A DNA stretch of 64,000 nt from positions 5,304,501-5,368,500 of the forward strand of contig NC_081331.1 of NCBI RefSeq assembly GCF_022539665.2, read 5' to 3'. The stretch comes from Daphnia carinata (Eukaryota; Arthropoda; Branchiopoda; Diplostraca; Daphniidae). The notes beneath the pieces were generated by a model, which was given only the letters and a program-made list of their open reading frames with translations, was not told where the DNA came from and did not search any database. The translations under genes were made by a program, and so were the position numbers. Positions 11,934 to 24,059 of the stretch are shown piece by piece. Each line of letters opens with the position of its first letter. The stretch's first letter is position 1.

Positions 11934-12862
11934 AAGTTTTGAAAACCAGAAATTCATTGTAGTCGTTATCAATTGGGATGATAAGATCGAGACCGAAAAA
12001 AGGGAAGAAAAAAAGGAATTAAAGAAACAGAGATTTCATTTGCCTTGGATGCGGGGACGAATTAAATCATCAGATGGCTCGCGAAGAAAGTCCAGATGTT
12101 ACCGTTCTAATTTGGTTATATATATATAACTGTATCAGCTTTTCGATTGGTATATATTGTTTACACTATAGCTTTACATATTGATACGGACATATACATT
12201 CAGCTATGTATATATGTATATCAATGGTAAGTGTTTTTATGTAATCGTCGGTGGCTGCGTCACGGAATTAGAAGTCCGATCAATGGCGTGCCAAGTCATG
12301 ATAGGACGTCCGGAGGGGAAGGTACTGAAATAGTAGTGCACTTTGTCACAGAAATATACAGTGGCTTTTCTCCTCTCGTTTTTCTTTTTGCCATTATCTA
12401 TCATGCTATGTAATGGCGACAACAAAAATCTAGATCCCGATTTGTTGGTTTTGTTTGCAATTGTAAACAATGAACAGTACCTTTATTGCTGAAATTGTGA
12501 AGCGGAAATTGTAGATCAGATCTATAAAAGAAATACAATTATCATTTGGTTTAAACCAGAGACACTTTTGAATCATTATGTTGCCCTTTTTTATAAAACA
12601 AAACCAAATTTAACTTCTTTAGTGATTTTAAAATTGGGAGTTTTTTTTTTTTTTTTACCTGAGCGTGATTTATTTGACAACGCTGCCTCGTGAAATTCAA
12701 AAACTGTGTCAGTCCTAGAAGACACTGACAACCGAAAACGGTGCAGGTAAACGGCTGTATCAATTGCTAACAAACATGTTTGGATTCTAACAAAAGTTTA
12801 AACCACGAAAAAGTTTTGTATTGTGAAACTAACTGAAAAATATATACTAACTGACAACAAAG
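11934..12862 (+). other. REPTOR 3' region and RhoGAP 5' region
   Basis: AT-rich sequence with TATATA runs (12117-12220) and a poly-T tract near 12641-12656. It probably holds the REPTOR 3' untranslated region and the RhoGAP promoter. I find no coding sequence or recognisable element. Confidence 0.5.
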
Positions 12863-15354
12863 ATGGACGCGGACGAGTCCTTAGTGAAAAAGCTGAGAAA
12901 TGAGTTGCCTGACCAGTTTACCTCCCTTGTCAAGATGCACTTGTCCTTTTGCCTGGATCAATCCACAGATGAGTAAGTTATCTAATTTTATGCATTTTGT
13001 ATGACATTCAATTCATTATTTGTTTTACCTTCCTCAGAGTTGACTGTTTGACTCCTCAAAGTAAGATATCTGACAAAAAATCCATTGCGAGCATCAAAAA
13101 GACACGCTTGCCAAAGCAACAAGGCATGGTGGAAGGAATAAAACATGCTTCACAAATTCATCAGCTTATAGATTACTTGTCGAAACCATCAAGTATAAAT
13201 TTAATTTGAATATTGAATTTCACAATTTTAGTGTATTCAGACTAATATTTTTTGTTCCCAGGCTTAGTTCAAGAAGGTCTATTTAGAAGGAATGGAAAAA
13301 TAAAGCAACAACAAGAATTAATGAATCTAGTAAAGGAAAAAAAAGCTTCTGAAATAACTTCATTGCTTGAGTCTAATGCATATTCAGTACATGAAGTAGC
13401 TACAGTGCTGAAAAATTTATTAGCAGATATGCCAGAACCTTTGTTGATCGAAAGCTATTACCCATTCCACTGCTGCCTTGCCAGTAAGTAACTATTGTTT
13501 TAGCTGGTTTTTTTCCTGTAAAATCGTCTATCAATTCCTTTTCGTGCAGAACTAAATCATCAGGAAAGGCAAATTAAAGGGTGTCAATTACTTGTTCTTC
13601 TCTTGCCAAATGAGAACGCAGCGATCCTCCGCCGGCTTCTGACTATGTTGCACGAAGTTTCGTTGCATGAAGATACTAACAAAATGAATGCCATGAATCT
13701 GGGTATCGTTTTGGCCCCGCACATTTTATGTCCACGAAAAGTAAATATATGATCATTCCATCAGCAGTAGAACTCCTTATAATGACGCAAACTATTTCCT
13801 AGATGTCGGCTGAAGATCTGACATCAAACGCTTCGTCTTTGGCGCATATTGTCTCGTTCATGATTGAGAGAGCAAAAGTTTTGTTTGACTTACCACCTGA
13901 ATTTGTCTCAGACGTTCGCCTCCACTTCAAGCGGGACAACGAGGAAGATTCTTCGAGTACGTCTTCCACGCCACCCGTTAAAACCACCATTACCTTTGTG
14001 GATAGGTAAATGAAATTTCGACTTTTGCTTCTCTCAGTAAACAAAATTAATTAATTATTGATGTTCGGGTTCTATTTTCAGGGAAATGACTGCCAAAGTT
14101 GTGGCAGAGGTTGGGCTTGACCCTACTGAAGCGGCTTTAGCTGAGTTGTATGCTTATGTCCAGTCCCAGCCAGAATCTGAGATTAAGAAAAAGTGGGTTC
14201 ACAAGTTCAACAAAGAAAATGGCTGTGGAACGCCAAAGGTTATCTTAAATTCAAGTATCAGTGACGCGTGTGCCAAGAATTGCAAAAATTTATCACAGTC
14301 TATACGAGTAAGTTGGAAAACACCACTTCGTAGCAGTTGTTGTCGTGTTGTGATGTAACTCTTATGTTGTATAGAAACATCTTTTTAACGGAGCTGGCGT
14401 GTCCCCGAAACGACGACGATCGAAATCCACAACTCGTGCTCATGCACTTTGTTACTCCGGTGAAACTTCCCCACCCGTTCCCGAATCGACGGCTTCGGTA
14501 TTTGATCTATTAGTAATTCTGTTCTGCCTAAGACTTATCGCTTGATCCAAATGTAGAGTGACGACTGTAAATCACCTAGCTTAAAGTCTGGTAGACTATA
14601 CCACAGCAGTCGCCGGAGCCTGCTGGAATCTACCCCTACGTCATCAGATTTCATTCGACACCCAGCTTTTACCAAACAAGCTAACAGTGTTGGTTCACAT
14701 CCACTGGGAGCTTTACATTCTGATTTGACCAAAGAGAGCAATATTCATCAAGACCAGGTCATTTCTCCCTTGACCCAATCTGCTCAGCGCTTCCCATACT
14801 ATGTCAGAGACTCCATTATGACTCCGCGCTGCCGGAAGCCTGTATTTACGTTCTCTCCAATTGATGAGCCTGCCGACGATCTCGTACCGAACTCGGATGC
14901 TCTGCAATTAGCTAATATGAATCTGATTCATCCTCCATCATCCATACAGGACACTAATCAAATCACCAATAAATCAACGTGTTCTTCGTCAGACAAGGAA
15001 AATTCAGCAGAGATTTCAGATGATTCTGACATAAGCCTGACAGACGACTCAGAAAATTCGATTATCTCTGGATGCGCTTTTATCAAAGAAAGCCGAGGGC
15101 AGTTGACTTCACCTTTCAAGAAATACTTAATGAATCGCGAAATGCAGGTTTTTGACGAATCTGGCCTAGACGGAGATGACGCAGAATTGTCAAGAACTGG
15201 CCCGTCACTTTTGGGGTCTGAGAAAGCAATCTCCGAGTCACTGCTGGAATTCTTGGATGGAAATGGACAAGATTCAGACAGTTATCCTCACTCGTCTCCA
15301 TCACGCCCATCTCCACCCATGACCAAGAGTATTTTATTTGAAACATCTCTCTAG
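12863..15354 (+). CDS. RhoGAP protein, ARHGAP19 / RhoGAP54D type
   Basis: GTPase-activating protein for Rho-family GTPases. ARHGAP19 acts on RhoA in cell division and RhoGAP54D is the fly relative; function here is by homology. Exons: 12863-12972, 13038-13192, 13262-13483, 13550-13740, 13803-14005, 14082-14307, 14375-14497, 14557-15354; phases close to 675 residues. The RhoGAP domain covers about residues 60-290. It has the arginine-finger motif EGLFRRNG, the stretch VATVLKNLLADMPEPLL, and MNLGIVLAPHIL with the conserved N and P. The C-terminal half is Ser/Thr-rich, with basic PKRRRSKS (about residue 377) that could be a nuclear localisation signal. Start ATG is in AAAGATGG context. The AATAAA at 15517 fits its 3' end. 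Confidence 0.88.
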
Positions 15355-15516
15355 AGAAACACACTTCATTATTTTCTGATTTTCCCCATCTAGATACAAC
15401 CGACTTTTAAATCCTTCAAATGCCTGTCCTTTTATAAAAAAAACATCTGTTAGCCAGATTAACACGTAGTAGTGATTGATTCTTTTCGTTTTTAAATCAG
15501 AAAAAACGATATTTCC

Positions 15517-15522
15517 AATAAA
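15517..15522 (+). terminator. Poly(A) signal AATAAA of the RhoGAP gene
   Basis: AATAAA lies 163 nt after the stop codon and just before the sequence changes to repeats. Confidence 0.55.
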
Positions 15523-15690
15523 AATGTTGAACGTTGATCTTATAAATTTATTGCTAGCTCATTTCAGATACTTGAGTACGCAAATTCAATGAAGAAAAAT
15601 TTTAGTTCAGCGTGATGAAAGGTATTAGTTCTCTGGACGCCTAAATTCGTCGTTACCAATGGCACACTAGGTGATGCTGGCATCAGCCAG

Positions 15691-15852
15691 ACACCAACAA
15701 TTTTGTGCACGCAGACTCCGACCTCAACACTATATATTACTTATCCAATATACTGTATGGCAATCCGTTTTACACCAACAATTTTGTGCACGCAGACTCC
15801 GACCTCAACACTATATATTACTTATCCAATATACTGTATGGCAATCCGTTTT
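15691..15852 (+). repeat. 81-bp tandem duplication
   Basis: Two head-to-tail 81-bp copies (15691-15771 and 15772-15852) appear identical. The second is followed by A-rich tracts. Because 81 is a multiple of three, reading frames run through both copies, but nothing supports coding. Confidence 0.9.
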
Positions 15853-16042
15853 ACATTAAAAAAAAAAAAAAATTTCGCAAAAAAAAAAAAATCACACTTT
15901 TTTCTTTTTTTCCGACACGTAGCCATCTACCGCTCAGACTCGTTATTACTGGCGTAAGCAATTTCAGTCCATTGGATGCCATTCGCAGTTAGTTCAGTAG
16001 CGTGGATGGAGAATAACGCGTGGCTGGAGGAACAATTGAAAA

Positions 16043-16785
16043 ATGGATAAGATAATACAACAAAAGGATGGTAAGTATAAACATTATTGTATTTGTTTTC
16101 AATTATTAATTATTGTTTATTAGATCAAATTATGGACCTGCAGCATCAATTATTGCAACAGCACAAAATATTAAATAACAGCAAAGCTAAGGATGGTAAG
16201 GCCTAATACATAATGATTCTATTTATTTGCTTTTATTCATTTGTGTTTTGTAGCTCAAAGTTTGAGTCTACAAGCTCAGCTAGGGGAAAAAAACAAATTG
16301 GAACGGAACAGTTTCCAAACAGTGAAGGAGGTTTTTCAAAACTCTTCCCTAACTGAAAGTGAGGATGAGTTGGCGTTAGGCGAACACAGTCAGGTACCTA
16401 AACTTTACAAATAAGAATTCAAAATAAGTATAGAATTTTAAAAAAAAATTATTTATTGTTTAGTTATTCAGTCCACCACCTGACAGTGTGTTAAATTTAA
16501 ATTCTGTTAGTGCTGCACTAAAAGAATTGTTAATAATAAGTCCATGCAGCGAAGGAAGTGAAGAATTGTGGGACCGTATTTGGGCCGAAAATGGGTGTGG
16601 TACGGAAACTCAGAAATGGCATGAGTTCAACATAAAACATGGATTAGGTACTTTTCGGTTTTTTGTCTATTGAAAAAGTATTTTTCATGCTGTTATTTTG
16701 CATTCACAGAATTTTAGCGGGGGATCAAGTAAAATCTGGAAGTGTTACAGGATGCAAGAGTGAGCCTACAGTTGAAAAACACTGA
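16043..16785 (+). CDS. Small coiled-coil-like protein of unknown function
   Basis: Not recognised. Five exons with consensus splice sites and matching phases: 16043-16070, 16124-16195, 16254-16393, 16464-16647, 16718-16785. They predict about 163 residues: a Gln/Leu-rich start (MDKIIQQKDDQIMDLQHQLL) likely to form a coiled coil, an acidic serine stretch, then EELWDRIWAENGCGTETQKW, ending VTGCKSEPTVEKH. The last two exons recur in the inverted repeat at 25.3 and 28.4 kb, where the final frame reads on to VEKTLRVHCR owing to one extra A. A 120-bp segment with an intron acceptor seen downstream in the repeats is missing here. It may be a true lineage-specific gene or the coding part of a mobile element. 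Confidence 0.5.
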
Positions 16786-17830
16786 AAGTGCATTACCATT
16801 AAGGTATGAGCTGCTTCTCTTGCTAAAGAACAACTTGTCCTTTACGTTCAAGGTGTTGGTGAAACTGGGTACTTAAATGGCTCTAAAGATGTTTCACTTC
16901 GCTGGCATTGCAGCGATGAACATCATACATGGACTTTTTAGGTATGAAAGGAATTTTCTTTAAATTTTTTTTTGAATTTATGACGAAGCATTTCTCCTCC
17001 TTTTTGCCACCCATGTCTAATCAAAAAAAAATTAATCCAATAGGAAAGGATTTTCAGCATACTGGGAACACAACTATCAACAATGCAACATTCTATGGGT
17101 GCTGTTTTATCATTCAAGAGCCTTATACAATGATTTTCATCTGCAATTTGTATGGCCTTTCCCAAGCTTCTGCCATAAGTTGAATCTATGAGTCATGTAA
17201 GTCACATGAGCAACAATTGAGATGCTTAATGGTGTTGTTTTTCTTTTCTCAGTATAGGTTAATAGTAACATTGGATCTGAAAAGATTCTTGGTTGGGGCA
17301 AGACACTGAATAAATTGTAATGATTGAATGGATGACATGACATTTCTATACTTAATTCGAATTCCCGAGACGGTATTTTATATTTAAAAAATTGAAGTGC
17401 ATATCTGGGCTCCCTTCTTTCTGTAGCCCCGTTTCCCTTAAATTTTTAATAAGCCCGTAGGGGGTCATGCCCCTACTGTACGGTATATTTAAAAACAACA
17501 TATACCGAGGTTTGGAGGGCTCTGGCCGGAAAGGGGACGTGGGGTGTCCGCTTAGTCCGATGATGTGTTCACGGAGGGCGATGTGGCTGCCCACAAATCC
17601 GAACTAAAGGTTAATCGCTCCTGTAAAAATGTTCCAAATCTTCAGCTCTCCTTCCGGCTTCTCTTAGCCAATCACCGGGTAATCTCCCCGGTGGGTCAAC
17701 AAGGCAGTGTCTCCCCCTGCCTGGGTTGACGGCAACTTTTGAAAGGGCTATTGTGCCTTTTTAAAGTTGCAAAATCATTTATATGTGCAGAGTAATGTCA
17801 ATACAATTTATTTTTTTTAAACAAAAAATA
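16786..17830 (+). repeat. Downstream part of a dispersed repeat family (copy 1)
   Basis: This stretch is the diverged relative of 25.6-26.4 kb (+) and 26.9-28.1 kb (-). Shared marks include the exon-like frame KDFQHTGNTTINNATFYGCC, the block GACGGTATTTTATATTTAAA, and the GC-rich hairpin-like CACCGGGTAATCTCCCCGGTG near 17673-17693. It ends in a T/A-rich tail. The copies differ by scattered substitutions and one 120-bp gap. I cannot name the element class; no transposase or reverse transcriptase is visible. Confidence 0.7.
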
Positions 17831-17965
17831 GCAAAACTTATGTTTTTAACTGCTTTCTTACTCTGCCCTTTCTTTTTTTTTATATTGCCTGGTCTTGTGT
17901 TTTCTGCTTGGCATTCTTCTAATTTCTTTCTTCATTTAATATTCTTACTTCGATAATCCATTTTA

Positions 17966-18196
17966 AGTCGTCTGGGATTTGAACCAAAGAATTCTTGCAC
18001 CATAGGCCAGCGTGCTACCGGTATGTCATACTACCCTTGTTAACATTGTTTCGGATTGTGATACCTATATAGATATTCAGTACACACTAGCTTATTGTTG
18101 AATGCATATTAGTTATTTGTTAGTTCATGGTTGGAATAATGGTAAAGCATGTGGTTGTCATGCTAGAATACTAGGGTTCGATCCCCATATCAGTTA
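17966..18196. repeat. Twin tRNA-like element: minus copy then plus copy
   Basis: 17966-18035 read on the minus strand has tRNA-like order with a D-arm-like CCGGTAGC and a B box GGTTCAAATCC. 18128-18196 on the plus strand is a second tRNA-like sequence with B box GGTTCGATCCC. Neither folds with a clean acceptor stem, so they look like tRNA-derived SINE heads, not genes. The same divergent arrangement recurs at 23.8-24.0 and 32.4-32.6 kb. Confidence 0.55.
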
Positions 18197-18335
18197 ATGT
18201 ACAGCTAAATAATAAATACAAAATTAAATAGTGTAAAATCGTTTTTATTGTCCCTCCTTCCACCCACATATCCACCACTATTACATACATTTTAAAATAC
18301 AGTACACAACATACAATACATACACAGATACACTT

Positions 18336-18661
18336 AAACTAACACGTTGGCTGCCACGCCACCATTTTCTACTGTCGCTAGTGTCGCTATCCTAGGGATA
18401 GCGACCAAGGGGGCCGGGTAGGCCGGGCTGACACGGCGATGAGACCTTTTTGGGAACGCACACCCCAGGTCTCATCAGCCGCATCGAAAAAGGGAATTCC
18501 CTGTGGTGCGTTGCCTAGGGGCCATTCGGCCAATCTTGGGCAGTGGCGCTGCTCCACCCCATGGCAGATAGACCATGGAGCAGAACAGCGCGGCCCGTCC
18601 CTGTCAAGCTACAAAAAAAAAGGGGATCAAAGTGGGTGGGTGGCAGCCAACGTGTTAGTTT
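18336..18661. mobile_element. 326-bp non-autonomous element with 22-bp perfect terminal inverted repeats
   Basis: The 22 bp at 18336-18357 and 18640-18661 are perfect inverse complements. The interior is GC-rich with further short dyads (for example TATCCTAGGGATA near 18389 and CCATGG pairs near 18560-18577) and no coding sequence. I see no convincing target-site duplication, so the family is open (MITE-like or decayed DNA transposon). Confidence 0.7.
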
Positions 18662-18699
18662 GCAAAACATAATACAACATAAAACAAAACACAACCATA

Positions 18700-18945
18700 C
18701 CACGAAGACGAGGCGACCACGAGGTGATGAAGGGGCGATAGGGGAGGCGTAGACGGCGTGACCACGAGGCGATGACAGGGCGACGACGACGGGCGAGGCG
18801 ACGGGAGAGGCGAAGACGGGGCGACGGGCGAGGCGACGGGCAAGGCGACGGGCGAGGCGAAGACGGGGAGACGGGCGAGGCGACGGGCGAGGCGAAGACG
18901 GCTACAGGCGAGGCGACGGACGGGGCGAAAAGCCAGGCGACGAAG
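18700..18945. repeat. GC-rich GGCGA minisatellite
   Basis: Imperfect repeats of about 11-25 bp built from GAGGCGA, GACGGGC and AGACGGG fill this stretch. Strong strand asymmetry (G over C) gives spurious Arg- or Gly-rich open frames. It lies directly downstream of the TIR element. Confidence 0.85.
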
Positions 18946-18969
18946 GATTATGAAGTGAAGAACGGGCAA

Positions 18970-21900
18970 AACTTAGAATTTTGATTCAATTTTGCGTGGA
19001 ACAGAAGATGATGGTATAGTTCTAAATGATAAATATGAAGAAAACGTTACTACATGTGGAATATAATATTATTGGCATAATTATAACAGGGAAGGAAATT
19101 TACTTTACCCTGTTGTCCAAAGACGCAAAAGTTGTTGGGCTGGTAATTTTGCTGAAGGAGAAGGCTCGGCAGACCTACGATGGTATATTATATTTAAAGA
19201 ATGGCAACAGTAGATAAGCCTCAAACTTAAAATACCAAACAGGACTGGCTGTGATGTCCATTTCTATGTAAGTTGGTTGGTAGTGGTTAATCATTGGAAT
19301 CCAAACAAAGAGGGACACGATGCACTAGTCAGATTAAAGCTGTTTCTGATGACTAGGCAAAGGGTAGTCAAATGAGACAGTGGTGTGTTGGTTCTATCAT
19401 TGGTGACCTTCCCACTGGTTAGTATGTCTTCCGTTGTAAGTTTTACAAAGCTAGATGTTAAAGTCAGAATCATGCCAATATTAACGGCCACACACAAGTT
19501 ACATACCTCTAAATAGAGCAACAGAGTAGCATGATGGAATGCTAAGGTCATAGTTCTTTGACAGAGCAATTTGTGACAGTTGGAATTGGCAGCTTGCATA
19601 GCTTGCAAGATTGCCCGTTACATGAAAAATGAAATATTTGGTTTGCTTCACGTCCAAAACGACACAGGGAATAAAACACTTAATAGTACTTAATTTTATA
19701 CAACTTTTCACTGGAGTCTAACATTTTTAACAAAGACTTTCAAGCAGGATTAACTGCTTACACCACTGTCACACGTTAACATTCCACCATTTTGGAAGCG
19801 CAACAGCGACATCTAGTTTTTTTCTCAACAACCAAAATAAAAGTGAATCGAAGAAGAATTAGTGAACAAGTTGTTTATTAAAAAACCTCGGTATTACCAT
19901 TAAAATACATGATTTAGATTGGAAATTTCACAGGGCTTTTTACAAGCGTGTCTGACCAGCATCAAACTGTAGTTTAAGAATAAATAATCTTACGTGTTTT
20001 TGTTTAAAATAGTACTTCCCATCTCTTGCCAGCTTTTAGTCGTATAAATATCAACACATAATCACCAGGTTTTTCTTGTGTCTTCTCGGTTAGAAAATGA
20101 AAATACAAAATGACAAGGTTAAGTCAAAACAACGAATTACTAGAAGATCAACTGTCGGTCACACAACATGATACAAAAACACGACATTTACATATAAAAC
20201 AATCGGTTCGGTATTGCGAACGCCTGTGTGCCCTTTGCGCTAATACCAATTTAATGAAGATATTGACCAAAAAGAACGACATTTTAGTTTTTTGCGCTCG
20301 TCCCCAGAGTCAGACGATTGAACGTAAAAAGTATAAAACACGCTCAAAATAGCCCAGAGAAAACTGAATCGGATAGCGCGGAATAACACGCAGGAGAATA
20401 CCGAGTAGTCTAACAAGAATAACGTTTATTACCTTTCAGCAGATTGTAAAACGGTGACAGTCAGTAGGATGTTTCGTATCCAATTGGAGACGCCTACGTA
20501 GATCCTTGGGAAACTAAAAATTTTGGGCAAATCAAACAGTCCTCAAAACCCACTTCCTGGTGACGCAAGTTCACATATTATTTACATACTTTAACGGCTG
20601 TTGATGCTAGCTGCAATTTTTCCGGCGCAATGTAAATCCATCAATATTAGTAACCTAGAAAGAGAAAGTTTCTATTAGAAGAAAATAAGGATGATTCTTA
20701 ATGTTCCGAGAATAATTAAACTTCGATAGGTCTTATTTACTAATTACTCACCCGATTTAGTATGTGTCACGCACCCTTGTTTTGCGTAACAGCCAGACAG
20801 AGAAAACATTTTAAACCTTGGCTAAGGAGATCCGCCGGGCTCATCCAGGTTACGTGCTAGTGCTTTTCCATAAAACCTTCATTGTTAACTTGTTTGGAAT
20901 TGATGTGACTCCTTGTTGTAATCATAGTAGGAGAGCAATCCCTTGATTTAATGTAATCTGGAAGGGAAAAATATTATAACGATTCAAGAAAAACATGGCT
21001 ATTAAGATTACCACTAACTAAAATCTTAATCCTTTGAAGATAAGTTTTGTGCATTTCAAGAATTATTGAACATCAGAATTTTCTATTAATTCACCATCAG
21101 GACAGATTAATATGTACCACTGCTATTGAAAAATGTAGACTGTACGTGATGTGTGCGATAAAAAAATCCAGAAAAATATCTGTTAATTCAAGTTCATCTA
21201 ATTTTCATCCATTCTACCATACCATTTCATTCCAACTACAGGGGAAACGGCCTCACGTGCAGAGACTTATCAAGGCGTATTCGGTTTTCTCAAGTATAAA
21301 GCACGCTTTGAAATAGATGGAATGTTTGTCTGTTGGAAAGCAAACGAAATCATCCAGAGCCATTTCGGTCAGTATGGGGACGAGTTGAGTGCAATCCGGC
21401 CGAAAACCTTCGACGAAATCAACAGAAAGCATTGAAAACTTCCTCGATCGACAACTGAATTCGACATCTTGTTAACTATATGTTTTGCCCTGATGAGGAA
21501 TGAATCACACACTTCTGGGATTTAAACTACGATAGGCCTACTCCAATATACAGACATAATGCAATTTTAAAACATCCGCCGCGTATATTCGAGAAAGCCT
21601 ATTAAGCATAAAATCAAAAGGTATGTATATAGTTTACATGATGTGAAATAAGAAAAAAAAATCACCCGAATTGTAAATTTATTAAATAAATCCCGTGCTT
21701 AAGGCTTCGCCTTTAGACCTTAGCCGGATTTAACTTCACCCCGTTCCCACACTGACCAAAACGGCTCTTAGTGATTCCGTTTCGTTCTGCCTGCATTTTC
21801 ACTTTCAAAGAAATACATTAAACAAAGATAAATTTATACGTAATAAATAAATATCCGCAAGGAGGCCGTTCCCTTTGTAATTGGAATTAACTTTGAATTT

Positions 21901-23340
21901 GTGGAATAGAATGGTATAGTAAAATGGAGGACGATTGAGGGATTACTTATGACAAACTACGCAAGATATCTAGATGTTAGAATGATTTGGATCTAAATGG
22001 ATGTCCTACCTCGTTCACATCACTTGAACATTTCAATTATATATGAATACGGGAAGAGCTTCTCAGCACTCAACTTCAGATTGAGAAGCGTAAAATTTTA
22101 AATAAATACTATTACTTGTATGGCTTCCAACTATTTTGAAGTTGAAGCTTTGCTGCTGTGCCAATTCCGGATGTTTAACTCTGTGTTTCTAATAACAAAC
22201 CCTTATGATAATGGTAGATACATGGTTGCATGTTGCTGCGTAGTCGGTTGTTTTAAAGACGAATGCTTCCTTTTCTTTGCTCTCGTTTCACAGATAAGAA
22301 AGACTTCAGATTAATATAGCACATAAAAGAATTATACGACTCAAACCTTACCTAGGCCATGGTTATTTCAGACATCAGCAGCGTTGGCAATACAAGACGC
22401 ACTGAAAACGTGATACAATTTTGAAAATGTTTTAGTAATGATTAAAATGGAATCTCAAAACGACATGCCTTGCTTATAGAAGAATAAGGTTTTCACAGCT
22501 AAACGCAAAGTCCTCGAAGTACATAGCGTAAAGTGAAAGCTGTAACAAAAATAAATTAAGAAAACAATTAATGAATAAATATTTGTATAATAACGTACCA
22601 CGTAGTATCTAGATTCCAACCTTTTTGTTGTTTTAGCCATGGCAACATGGATATGGACGGATAAACGTCAAACATGCGAAAAGCAGTACGGTAGTCCAAA
22701 AACTCTTATCGGTTTTCTATGTAAATCTAACATAACCATGCCCAAAAAGAAAAGAAATATGTATATATGATGAATTAAACATGTGGTCTAAAGAAGAATA
22801 GCAAAAGTCAGTTAATCATATAGCTTTACCATGAATGAGAACCTGCAACTGGTTACTGATGTAGTTTTTTCTTCAAACAGAAGCTTTCTTGTTGTCCACA
22901 TACTGTTGTGTATATTTGTTGTTCCATATCGCCGTTGATTCCAAAAACAGAACTATGAACAAATCGAGCTCGCTGAAGACGTTTCTGAGCGTATAGAACA
23001 AAGTTATGAGCATGCAAAAACTTCCATTGCATACCTAAGAGAGCTTAAAAGAACTTCAACTAACTCTTTCTTTTAAGATGACTATTACTAACTATGGAAC
23101 TAACCTGTATCTGGATCTAATCTATAACCTATAACTGGAAAAAGTAGTACTATGGGGTTCTTAGAGGCGACAGCAAGACTCCATGTTTGAAGAGTAGCAG
23201 CCTGGATGAACACAGAAGCGCCGGGGGATAGGTAGATTTTCTTCGGCCAATTTTCCTTAGGAGTATATGAAAGAAGTTTTAAATTTATATAAATTTGTCA
23301 ATTTTAAATAGTCTAATGGTAAGACGTAATGGTGTTAGAT
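18970..23340. other. 4.4-kb stretch with no supported gene
   Basis: Only short unsupported frames occur here, with no splice-linked exons or family motifs that I recognise. Base composition is AT-rich. It may hold non-coding transcripts or decayed repeats. Confidence 0.5.
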
Positions 23341-23351
23341 ACAAAAAGGAA

Positions 23352-24012
23352 CAACAAAAACTTACAGGTATCGAATTGGGTCACATATCCCGATCATAAG
23401 CGTCTGCATCCACGAGCCGTCTTTCAGGCCGTGGGGAGGCTAACGAACAGCCTACGTTCAATGTTCCCCTCTTCTCCACCCTTCAGTTTGTGGGTCGATC
23501 CTTAACGTGTAGTGAACAGTACTACAGATCGATTTTTAGCCTGGCAAGGCTTTTTTTGCCATTTTTAGCCTGGCAAGGCTTTTTTTTGCCATTTTTAGCC
23601 TGGCAAGGCTTTTTTGGTGTACCATTTAGCCCCGTTATAGTAGGCATGGCTCTTCTTTTCTCTCTTCTTTTATTCTTTCTTCTTTTTTTCTCACTTCTTT
23701 TATTCTTTCTTCTTTTATTCTTTCTTCTTTCTTTTCTTTCTTGAATGAGTAGAATCTTGCGTATCTTGAATGATGAATTGGAGGGAAAGGGAGGGAGGGA
23801 AATTGGCGGTGGCGGGACTTGAACCCGGGGCCCTCAGAATGCGAAGCGAAGGTGGTAACCACTGTGCCAGGACCGCACATCCCAAACAAATTTTGCTTTG
23901 GGTGTCACCCATTGAAATAGGTAGCTTATGAAGCAATGGAATAGTGTAGTATGGCGCTATGGCTTAGTATACGGCTACCATGCTGATTTCACGGGTTCGA
24001 TTCTATGTTTTT
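23352..24012. repeat. Composite repeat, copy A, with twin tRNA-like sequences
   Basis: Related along its length to 31897-32586. Shared parts in order: the GGTATCGAA...GGGTCACAT block, CGTCTTTCAGGCC, CAGTTTGTGGGTCGATC, ACTACAGATCGAT, then a minus-strand tRNA-like sequence at 23808-23878 (A box TGGCACAGTGGTTA, B box GGTTCAAGTCC), the TTTTGCTTTGGGTGTCACCC spacer, and a plus-strand tRNA-like sequence at about 23950-24005 (B box GGTTCGATTCT). Three copies of a short TTTTAGCCTGGCAAGGC unit (about 23535-23610) and a pyrimidine tract (23640-23745) are specific to this copy. Confidence 0.75.
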
Positions 24013-24059
24013 ATAATTATATTAATATTTTTTTTTACGTTTAGCAACGCACTAGTAAC

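Noticed and set aside
14190-16620. ENGCGT peptide shared by RhoGAP (near 14216) and the coiled-coil gene (near 16585)
   Set aside because: The match is only about 20 nt with mismatches and no flanking similarity; most likely chance.
18439-18984. Arg/Gly-rich proteins in the GGCGA minisatellite
   Set aside because: Explained by composition and repeat period; no splice or start support.
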